Shown piece after piece: positions 20,914 to 29,853 of a DNA stretch of 64,000 bases (positions are counted from its first letter, which is position 1; each line of letters opens with the position of its first letter). The DNA lies in contig PDIP01000030.1 of assembly GCA_002811645.1 (NCBI GenBank), forward strand, positions 263,177 through 327,176, written 5' to 3'. Below the pieces are notes generated by a model that was given only the letters and a program-made list of their open reading frames with translations, searched no databases and was not told the DNA's origin. Position numbers and translations under genes: made by a program. The stretch comes from Corallochytrium limacisporum (Eukaryota; Opisthokonta).

Positions 20914-23562
20914 AATGATGGCAGCATCAGGTGTACTTCATCATTTGATGTCGCCGTGTGTATTGGACAGGATCGCATACACACCTTCCTTTCGTATGTC
21001 CATGAAATGACCGTAAGCAAAAGCTGTACCATATTCATTCTTTCATTACAAACCATTTCAAATTTTCCTACTCTCTACATTCCTCCGTTACTATGCCCAC
21101 AACATCCGACTCTCCAACAAGGGCAATGAAGGCGATTATCGTCATTCACCTCAGTGTATTCTTCGTTCCATCCGGGCTTGCCCCTTCGTGACCTCTGAAC
21201 TGAAATGGGAGTCCATTTCTGGCGCGAAACCTTGGGGCCTCAGGAGCAACCCCCCCATTAACCCCGCTCTGCTGGCTGGCCCGGTGTGGTAGGGAGCTGG
21301 GGATCCCCCCTCTCCCACCTTCTCTCCCTTCCCTCCCCTCTCTCTGGGGTAATTTTTTTTTCCATTAACCTCATTGTTCGCTATCCGCCCGCTGTGGGAA
21401 AATCATAAAAAACACAGTTCTCCCCCTTCCCTCCCTTTCTTCTTCTTCTCTTCCTTGCTGGCCGAAGAGTCAACCGTGCCCCTCCTCCCTCCCCTTCTTC
21501 CCTCACCCAAGGAGAAAATACAATGGAAAATGTGCCCAGAAAAACGGAAAACCACGCGCACTGTTGATCGCCACTTGGAAAACCGGAAAAAGAAGGGGCA
21601 AACAAAGAGACCGGGAGATTTTTTTGCGGGAAGTGTTTTGCCAGGGGGGGGGGGAGTGTACAGAAGGGGTGCGAGGCTGGAGTGTCGGATGAGAGAGAGG
21701 GAAGGGGGGGGGGACCACAGCCAGACAGCTGTGTGCGGTTTGAGGTCACTTCTCCGGTCCCTGCCAGCGGGAGTGGGTGCGGTTTCGTGGATGTGCATGC
21801 ACACACAACACACAAGAGAACAACTGTGGTAAGTGTTATTGTGATGATGGGAGCGTTTTCGCGCTGATGAAAACATCATCTGTCCGATTATTTGCATGGA
21901 CGAATATGTGACATGCGTGCTGCTGCTACGATGCTTTGATCTCTCTGCTGCATGTCCGGTGTGTCCTCAGATTCGATACTTAGGAACGGGCAATAGATAC
22001 ATAGATACTTGCATGGAACGTCTGTTTCTCTGAAGAATGAACGTCAACTCCTATCCGTTGAGCATTGCTTGTCTTCTGCCCTAATCTTTGTCCATCAGTG
22101 CGTGCTCCCATTGCTATTTGTGTTTTTTTTGGGGGGGGGGGAGGACTGCCTGACTGTCTGAATGTCTCGTGTCCTTTGTCTGTGACTCCCGTGCTGTGCG
22201 GCCCCATTGTATGACTGCGAGCTCTGGTGTTTGTGCTTGTCAGCAACGACGACGCATGGGAAACTCTGCGTTTCTAAAGCGAGCAGAGATGTACACACTC
22301 TTTATATAGCATACCCAGCACAACGCGGTATGCGGACCCGCTCCCTCTACGCAGCCCCTAGTTTTCTCGCACCAAAACTAAGGAGCTCGAAGGCTGGGCA
22401 CCTGCCAAAAGCCACTGGGGCTTGCTGTGCGCAAGTGGAGGAAACCCAGAAAGGACCTTACACAGACACACACATACGCAGTGAGTGGACCATGGACACC
22501 GATGGAAAATCAGAAATGAACGCACATACACCGGAAAGTGTACTCGACATCGCGTTCTGCGCATCGTCGACGCAATTCTCAGATCGAAGGTTTAGGAAAC
22601 CGGGGACACTTCCAACATATCCGCATGGCAGCATCCTAAAGCGACACAGAATGGCCCAGTAACTCCTGTCACAAGGAAGTCAAGAGGATGTATTCGAATA
22701 GAGTATAATATTGTGCTCGACGGTTGCGCTGCACTTTTCCGTGCACATTGACGGAGGCCGAGAAACTTTGACACACCTGCTACACTCATTCATTGTCCAT
22801 GCGGACGACGATTACGAACGATTACGAACGCAACCCACCGGTAGAGTGGGTTCTGAACACAAGTTTGCTCACACGGGGCAACCGTATAGGAAATGCTCGT
22901 ATACAGACGGGCCTGTTTCGTCCCCCCCCCCCTCGGGGGGGGGGGCCGGCGGGGCGCTTCTACCCCCGTCTGGTCAGTTGACACGGGTGCGTGTATTTCA
23001 TGAGGTACGTACGGTTCCTTCCGGAAATCGGTGTCACGATGATCACGATGTAATGTCCATCTCTTGCTCTGCACGGTCTTTCATGGTTCGTCGCATCATG
23101 GTCTGCGGCCAACTTGGTTGAGAGTGCACCCAAAGTGTATCCTTTTTTACTTTGGCTTTTCTATTTCTGTGGGCCTGTCAGTATATAGCCCACTATTTGG
23201 TTAGGACTGAAAGGGAACACACCAAAGCAAAAACAGAAAAAGAGGAAAGAAAACAGGACCCAAAACACAATAGAAGAAACACGGGAGAGGTGCGGCCGCG
23301 GCGGATTTTCTGTTGCCGTTGCTTCCTCTTTCCTCCAGTTTTGGAAGAAAGTTATGTATGGCGGCGGTGGGTGATATTGCCCTGCGCATGTTCTGTGGCA
23401 GCGGGAGGTGATTGGGGAGGCGTTGCTGCAGGCTGCAGGTATGAGAAAAGGCTTGATGTGGTCACATGACCATGCAGTTATACCAAGCTCATTTTCCAAG
23501 TACGCCAGGGGGATCTGTCATAGTAGCTGTGTGTATCCTGTAACTGACTTCATAATTGAACC
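20914..23562. other. 2.6 kb spacer between CCR4-like nuclease and decarboxylase genes
   Basis: No gene supported. It contains a pyrimidine-rich tract (about 21290-21500), G runs near 21643-21655 and 21705-21713, a T8-G11 junction (22122-22141), a tandem CGATTACGAA repeat at about 22807-22828, and a C-run/G-run palindrome at 22922. Long frames here are composition artefacts. The last few hundred bases are the presumed promoter of the gene at 23563. Confidence 0.4.
22904..22972. repeat. Nested inverted repeat: C11-TC-G11 inside an 8-bp stem
   Basis: The core is C11 (22922-22932), TC, then G11 (22935-22945). It is flanked by CAGACGGG (22904-22911) and its complement CCCGTCTG (22965-22972), giving an outer 8-bp stem around the inner palindrome. 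Confidence 0.8.
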
Positions 23563-25035
23563 ATGGATCCCAATGAGTTCCGCAAGCACGGCCATGCCAT
23601 GGTCGAGTGGATTGCCGAATATTACGAGAACCTAGACAAGAAGGAAGTCTCGGTTCTACCGTCTGTACAACCTGATTACCTGAAGGAACTGATTCCAAAG
23701 GAAGCACCGGAACAGCCGGAGTCCTTCGAACAGGTCATGGAGGATGTGAACACGAAGATCTTACCCGGTGTCACGCACTGGCAGCATCCCAACTTTTACG
23801 CATACTATCCGGCGGGCACCAGCCATCCTGCCACCCTGGCTGACATGCTCAGCGGTGCGTTAGGATCAATTGGCTTCACTTGGATATCCACCCCAGCCTG
23901 CACGGAGCTCGAAATCATTGTCATGGACTGGATGGCCCGGGGTCAGCAGCTCCCCGACTGTTTTCTCTCGGACTCTGAGACCGGAGGCGGCGTGATTCAG
24001 GGCACAGCCTCCGAAGCGGCACTGGTTACTCTGCTCGCTGCAAAAAAGCGTCAATTGATCCGCATGAATAAGCTCGGCAGCGGTGAAGAGGGTGCCGCCA
24101 CAGACAAATTCATTGTGTACGTGAGCGATCAGAGCCACAACAGCGGCGCAAAGAATGCAAAGATTGCGCAGTTGAAGCTGCGCACGATCAAGTCGGAACC
24201 GGGCACCATGCGCATTACTGGCGCGGCGGTGAAGGCGGCGATGGAAGAAGACGACGCCAAAGGACTGATTCCGATCTATGTCATGGCCACTGCGGGTACG
24301 ACTTCCAGCTGTGCATTCGATGACCTCCAGGGAATTGGCAAGATTTGTTCAGAGAAAGGAATCTGGATGCACATTGACTCTGCCTACGCGGGCACCGCTT
24401 TCTTCTGTCCGGAACATCGTCCCCTGCTGGACGGTGTGGAGTACGCAGAGTCCTACAACTTCAATCCACACAAGTGGATGATGGTCAACTTTGATTGCTC
24501 TGCCCTCTGGGTCAAGAACAAGAACGATGTTCTGAGTACATTCAGTGATAATCCGATCTTTTTGCAGTACAAGCGGTCTGCGGAGACCACAGACTATAAG
24601 AATTGGCAGATCCCCTTGGGACGGCGGTTCCGGGCTTTGAAGCTCTGGTTTGTCATGCGCATGTTCGGTCTGGAGGGCATCCGCAAGCACGTGCGTCTGC
24701 ACTGCCGCCTGAACCAGCACTTCGCTGCCCTTGTCGAACAGGATGATCGCTTCGCCATCGTCGCAAAGCCGATGATGGGGCTGACTTGCTTCGCTCTGAA
24801 GGCCGGCAAGGAAGCCACTGAGCACCTCCTTGATGCCATAACCAAGGAAGGAGAGTACTACATGATCCAAACTCAGCTCCACGATGTCTACTGCATTCGC
24901 TTTGCCATAACCAACCCACGGGCTACGGAGCAGCACATTCAAGACGCATGGACGTGCATCCAGAGACACGCGACTGAGGTGTTGAACGATGCTGCTGGAC
25001 AGCAACAGAACGGTGTTAATGGCCATGCCAAGTAG
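23563..25035 (+). CDS. DDC-like: PLP-dependent aromatic L-amino acid decarboxylase family; predicted aromatic acetaldehyde synthase
   Basis: A 490-residue group II PLP enzyme, collinear with human DOPA decarboxylase (480 residues). The cofactor lysine is K304 (FNPHKWMMVNFDCSALWVK), the ring-stacking histidine is H192 (SDQSHNSG), and D272 (HIDSAYAG) would pair with the pyridine nitrogen. Substrates are expected to be tyrosine, DOPA, phenylalanine or tryptophan. The catalytic-loop residue corresponding to human Y332 lies 29 residues after the lysine and is F333 (NPIFLQY; human DPTYLKH). In plant homologues a Tyr-to-Phe change at this site switches the outcome from amine formation to decarboxylation plus oxidative deamination, giving an aromatic aldehyde, CO2, ammonia and hydrogen peroxide. 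The loop is also about two residues shorter than in the human enzyme. No targeting peptide is apparent, so probably cytosolic. ATG at 23563 sits at the usual family start. Confidence 0.93.
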   Translation: MDPNEFRKHGHAMVEWIAEYYENLDKKEVSVLPSVQPDYLKELIPKEAPEQPESFEQVMEDVNTKILPGVTHWQHPNFYAYYPAGTSHPATLADMLSGALGSIGFTWISTPACTELEIIVMDWMARGQQLPDCFLSDSETGGGVIQGTASEAALVTLLAAKKRQLIRMNKLGSGEEGAATDKFIVYVSDQSHNSGAKNAKIAQLKLRTIKSEPGTMRITGAAVKAAMEEDDAKGLIPIYVMATAGTTSSCAFDDLQGIGKICSEKGIWMHIDSAYAGTAFFCPEHRPLLDGVEYAESYNFNPHKWMMVNFDCSALWVKNKNDVLSTFSDNPIFLQYKRSAETTDYKNWQIPLGRRFRALKLWFVMRMFGLEGIRKHVRLHCRLNQHFAALVEQDDRFAIVAKPMMGLTCFALKAGKEATEHLLDAITKEGEYYMIQTQLHDVYCIRFAITNPRATEQHIQDAWTCIQRHATEVLNDAAGQQQNGVNGHAK

Positions 25036-27640
25036 AACGATAAACAGCGAAATCGGGTTGCGACACCAAGTCATCGTATTGCATCCCATCACGCATCACT
25101 CATCAACGGTGTGTCATTCACAGGATGGGAAGTTCTTGACCACCGAGAATCCCATGGAATCTGTATCATACGCAGAAATGCAACACCAAGTGTTTTATTA
25201 GACATTCACAGTAAAGTTCATCTGTAAAAAGAACAAACCCCATCCATGCCTTCCACTCAACGCCATCGTTGGCGAAAGATTCCATCAACACGGAGGCGAT
25301 CAGTGCCCCCGTAGAGATCCCACCCCGAACACCCGTGCCCCAGCCACTGTGGCGGTTGGTGGTGCCAACCCCACCGGCCCGTTCTCTCCTCCGGCTTATC
25401 GCAGTCGTCCATCGCGCTTGCCCGGTGGTGGTAGGGCCGTGCGCGGGGCTCCCTAACCCCCCTCCTTCCCTTTCCTCTGGCCGGAGAGTGGTTGGTTGAT
25501 TTCACCTCGGTGGCTGACCTAAGTACTAAATGCATGGGAAAAACTGAAGACCAACAAAATAAAAGGGGCGGAGCCAGGAAGGAAATATAGGGGGAGGAGG
25601 TGGGAGGCAGCGTCACCCAGAAAAAGAAATAGCCAAGTAAGGCGAAAGGAATTTCTCAATCAATCATAAATCATTTTCCATCAAAAGCTTTCCCACCACC
25701 CAAGAGTGTATTTACTATGGATCCCCAGGGGATGACTGACTGGCCGGAGGCGTAAAAAGAGAAATGGTGGGGTGGGGCTGTGGGGCTGTCGCTGCGCTGC
25801 GCATGGAGCGGAGACGAGACACACAGCAACACACACACACGCGATGCGGCGCGAGTAGAAAGTAAACGGGTCGCCAAAGGCAAAAAGAACGAGGAAACGA
25901 TGGAAAACCCTCCCGGGGTAAAGGCAGATGAAGAGGAAGGGGGGGGGGGGCAAATAAAAATGACGGGAACCAGGCCACCCCGAGAAATGCAATTAGGCCC
26001 CCGTAGTTGTCATACATTCACTATACAACCAGCAAACCACGACAGAGCAAGGAGGGAGAAAGGGGGGGGGGGAGACGGCGTCGTCGTCGTCGTCGCCGTC
26101 GCGGAACAGGTTAGTCCCCGGAGAAAGAAGGAAATAAAAAAAAGAAGGGAAGGGCAGGGCCCCCGAGACTGCTTGTGGCAAAGTTTCTATTTCTTTTTTT
26201 TTTTTGGTTCGGCGCTGCGGGTCTCTCCTGGGTACCCCGCTGCTGCTGCTGGGCCTGTTACTTCTCAACTGGGGCTACCACCAACCAAATCGCCCTTCCC
26301 TTCCTTGCGGTTCCTGCCCTCTGCACCAAAAAAAAAATAGCGTGAGTCCCAAAGGAAAAAAAAAAGACAAAAAAGTATACCCCGCTCTTTGGGCTTTCCT
26401 TCCTGATTCCTTCGGCCTCTTTGTCTTCCTTCATTTTACTAAGGAATCAACTCCCCCACTTTTTTTTTTGTTGTTGACCCCCCCCCTTCCCTTCTCTCCC
26501 TTCCGGGTGATTGGTCTCTTCCTTTTCTTTTTGGTGGGTCTCTTGCTGCTTTTGATGAGGGGAGAGAGGGTGGGGTTTCTCTTGTGCCCCGTGTGTGTGT
26601 GTGTGTGTTGGTAGCTGTTGGTTCCCCTTTTCTACTGGCGCCGCGTCACCACATTCGGGCTGGCAGTACTGGAAGTATGCGAGTTTGGCGGCAAAGGAGG
26701 GACGAACGAGCCAGCCGCATGAGGAGCGCGGGACGAGAGCAGACGTTGCGACAGGGGCGGAGTGAGAGGGGGGTAGGGGCAGGCGAGACTTGGCAACAAC
26801 CCAGAAAGCAAGTAAGGAAAAGAAAGAATTGCAAAAGAAAGAAGGAGAACAAAGGGAAAGGAAACCGTCGAACGTTGACGCCCGGGAGGCCCCGGAGATG
26901 GCCCAAAAGGCGCGGTAGTGACCTTCCCCCCCCGGGGGGGAGGGGGGAAGTGGGTTGGTTGGTTGGTTGGGTAGCGGGGTGGATATCTGAAGGGCCCCGG
27001 GAAAGAGAGGAAGAAAAGGGGGGGGGGCTGGGTAGGGGGGTAAGGGCCCTTTTCGGGCCGCAGCCCAAGCGGCAGCGGCACAGGGACAGAGAGACCCCGA
27101 GGGGGAGGAAGGGGAGGAGGTGGTAGAGAGAGAGTGTGTGGAGAGAGCGAAGCCGTGAGCAGGAGGAGGCCGGGGGAAAAATCGGGGAAAGAGCGCGGCC
27201 CCAGGAGACACTGTCAAAGGCAATTGGTGCACAGCGATTCGCGTGGTGTGCTTGGCTTCCCGAGTTCTTTCGCTTTCCCGTGAGTTTTTGCCTGCCACAA
27301 GTCCCGGACGTCTGTTGGATGCGGCAATGTGACGTTTCGGATGCTGCAAACGGATGTGAACCCCGATTTAATTCGGGAATGTGCCACGTTCCGGGCGGGT
27401 AAGGAAGGCATCCCGTTGCCCCTTTTGGGTGCTACAGCCGGGGTACAAGAAATGGTCTTGCATGGTAACCGCGGTGGCAAGCAATGGAATCATTATTGGT
27501 TAGAATACTTTAATTGTATGTAGTCTTTGTTTGGAACACTATTTTCCATTTTCTTTTCGGGAAGATAGCCGAAACCACAAAATCTATTGGACATTGTCGA
27601 AACGCGTCCTCTAGTTTGAATTTTAGGGATACCAGCAATC
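25036..27640. other. 2.6 kb purine/pyrimidine-biased spacer upstream of SLC35F6
   Basis: No gene supported. Purine-rich plus-strand tracts (about 25860-26160, 26690-27190) alternate with a pyrimidine-rich tract (about 26290-26560). It also has a GT run (26591-26608), a TTGG tandem (26952-26969) and a C8/G7 palindrome at 26926. The last 400 bp are ordinary and presumably promoter. The very long frames across this block reflect absence of stops in biased sequence. Confidence 0.4.
26926..26947. repeat. C-run/G-run palindrome
   Basis: C8 (26926-26933) directly followed by G7, A, G6. Same class as the other C/G palindromes in the window. Confidence 0.8.
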
Positions 27641-29065
27641 ATGACCGTTTCCAACAGTGTTTTCGCATTTTTGGCGACGGGCATGTTGCTCACGGGTGCC
27701 GCCAATACAATCATGACCAAATTACAGGACAGAGTTGTTGCACCAGGACGGGATGGTAAGCTTGAGGCCTTCAACCATCCGGCCCTGCAGACTTGGATCA
27801 TGTTTCTGGGCGAGTTTCTTTGCCTGCTCGTCTTTAAGGGCACCGAGTGGTACTACGAACTGCGTTACATCACATTTAATCGGGACCGCAGCCGGGAGAT
27901 CAAGATCGAAATACCGAGCCGCAGCAAAGCACCGCCGTGTTATCTTTTTGCATTGCCCACATTGTGTGACATGACAGCAACGACGCTTATGAACATTGGA
28001 CTGCTCTTCACCACAGCCTCAGTATACCAAATGCTTCGGGGTGCCATGGTCCTGTTCACGGCCATTTTCAGTGTCATTTTCCTCAAGCGCAAGTTGACGT
28101 TGCACCACTATGTCGGACTCTTTGGCGTGGTAACCGGTATTGTGTTGGTGGGTATGAGCTCCATGATTTTCCCGTCATCGGACGGTAAGGCGGAGATTCC
28201 CTCGGATCCGTTGTTGGGCAACACGTTGATTTTTGGGGCCCAGGTCATTGTCGCGACACAATTCGTAGTCGAGGAAAAAGTGATTGGCAAGTATTCGGTC
28301 CCTGCACTGCAGGCAGTCGGTATGGAAGGGTTCTGGGGCCTGTTGCTGACCACGCTCTTGCTACCAGTACTGCAGTACGTACAAGTGAACGGTAAGCCTG
28401 TTGAGGATACGATTGACGCATTCGTGATGATGGAACACAGTGTCACGCTGGTAGTGACCATGATCGGAAGCGCGCTTACTATTGCGGTCTTCAATTTCTT
28501 TGGGGTTAGTGTCACCAAGAAGATGAGCGCCACCCATCGTACCACCATTGACTCCATGCGGACACTTATTATCTGGTTGGTTGCCTTGATGCTTGGATGG
28601 GAATCCTTCAACTGGCTTCAGTTACTCGGGTTTGCAATCATGGTTTATGGTACCTTCACCTACAACGAAATTCTTGCACTTCCGGGAGAGCGGAAGATCT
28701 CACGATGGCTGGGCACGGCTACGAGCAAGGCCAAAGCCAAACTTGGTATTGCCGCGGCCAGCACACCGCCCTCCGTGGATGAACGGGCGCCTTTGCTTGG
28801 TGTGCGCGGTCGGCCACTCATCGTGTCACCGTCAGAAGACGAGAGCTCCGTGGTCAGCCTCAGTGCGGGAGGCATTGGGGAAGGAGCCACAGCTTCGGAC
28901 ATGGAGGCCAGCCAGCGGTCCTTGCACCGCAGCCGTATGGAAGTGCGCATCAGGTATTACCAGCAACTCGGCATTCCAGAAGTGGTTGTGCTGCCGGACT
29001 TTGTCTACACATCGTTACGTCGTTTCCGCGATTGGCAGAGCGAAGGCGGACTGCTTCTGCGATAG
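27641..29065 (+). CDS. SLC35F6: SLC35F6-type transporter (drug/metabolite transporter superfamily)
   Basis: A 474-residue polytopic membrane protein with about ten hydrophobic helices in residues 1-355. Diagnostic segments match human SLC35F6 throughout: TGAANTIMTK near the start, HPALQTWIMFLGEF, LCDMTATTLMNIGL, YQMLRGAMVLFTAIFSV, VVEEKVIGKY, AVGMEGFWG and NFFGVSVTKKMSATHRT. The C-terminal 110 residues are hydrophilic and contain an ERAPLLG-type acidic dileucine/lysosomal-like signal, comparable to the ERLLGG tail of the human protein. The substrate is unknown; human SLC35F6 has been reported at lysosomes and mitochondria. The ATG at 27641 aligns with the family start. The gene is part of a run of plus-strand genes but each has its own long spacer. 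Confidence 0.92.
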   Translation: MTVSNSVFAFLATGMLLTGAANTIMTKLQDRVVAPGRDGKLEAFNHPALQTWIMFLGEFLCLLVFKGTEWYYELRYITFNRDRSREIKIEIPSRSKAPPCYLFALPTLCDMTATTLMNIGLLFTTASVYQMLRGAMVLFTAIFSVIFLKRKLTLHHYVGLFGVVTGIVLVGMSSMIFPSSDGKAEIPSDPLLGNTLIFGAQVIVATQFVVEEKVIGKYSVPALQAVGMEGFWGLLLTTLLLPVLQYVQVNGKPVEDTIDAFVMMEHSVTLVVTMIGSALTIAVFNFFGVSVTKKMSATHRTTIDSMRTLIIWLVALMLGWESFNWLQLLGFAIMVYGTFTYNEILALPGERKISRWLGTATSKAKAKLGIAAASTPPSVDERAPLLGVRGRPLIVSPSEDESSVVSLSAGGIGEGATASDMEASQRSLHRSRMEVRIRYYQQLGIPEVVVLPDFVYTSLRRFRDWQSEGGLLLR

Positions 29066-29220
29066 GGTTCTTAGCCGGCTCAAGAATGGAGATGTCTTCA
29101 ATACCCTACCATGTCGGGCACATCAGGCTTCCTTGAAAGGGCTGTTTCTTTGATTTGAATTTTTGTATCCATAGTTTAGTTTCCTTTGAAAAATCATGCG
29201 CAAATCTTGCCCGCACCTTT

Positions 29221-29290
<70 letters not shown>

Positions 29291-29853
29291 ACACACACAC
29301 AGAGAGAGAGACGGAGAGATCTTTCGTCATCGTTACCGTCATCGGTTGCTAGATCAATTTCATATTAAGTAAACATATCATGACTTTGAACTAATCATCC
29401 AAAACCGGCCTGGAAATGCAGGCTCTCAATTCATCACTCTACCGCAGTCACCCGAGACTGAGATTGTAGACACCACCGTGTTTTGCCCGCGATCGCCCCC
29501 TGCCGAACACCTCCGCAGCGGGCTCTGTGCTCAGAGCCCAGAAGCCGAGTGAAGACGACGGGGAAGGGGAGGGAGCGCTTTCAGGGTCGAAGGAGTGGCG
29601 CACAGCGTCAGGAGTTGGTTTCTCTGTTGCGGTCTCCTTTCAAAATGCGAAAGCTGTTCGCACCGTTGGGTATTCAAATCTATGGCTCCAGAAAACAGAA
29701 GGTTCAGCTTTGTCTAGTTGTAGGCACAGCATAGATCGGTGGACCAGGACGCCGACAATGAAGTGAGTTAGCATCCTTGGGTCCCCTGCACATGAGCGAA
29801 GCCGTACGGACGCCCGCGAAGAAACCAACTTGTGTTCAGCTGCAGATACAAGA
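29066..29853. other. Spacer with CA microsatellite and possible 5' UTR intron
   Basis: Contains a 32-unit CA repeat (listed separately). Near the downstream gene a GTGAGT (about 29762) and a TTCAGCTGCAG (ending about 29847) could bound an 84-nt intron in the 5' UTR of the gene at 29854. This is only a possibility, since no coding frame depends on it. Confidence 0.35.
29224..29312. repeat. (CA)32 microsatellite with CA/GA tail
   Basis: Thirty-two uninterrupted CA units (29224-29287), then a short mixed GA/CA tail. It lies in the 3' flank of the SLC35F6 gene and is probably length-variable. Confidence 0.97.

Noticed and set aside
24349-25092. 247-codon minus-strand frame opposite the decarboxylase
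   Set aside because: Antisense shadow of a conserved coding sequence.
25780-27349. Very long overlapping open frames (up to 300 codons) on both strands
   Set aside because: They lie in purine/pyrimidine-biased DNA with homopolymer runs, translate to Pro/Ser/Gly/Arg-rich nonsense, and overlap each other on opposite strands. Absence of stops follows from composition.
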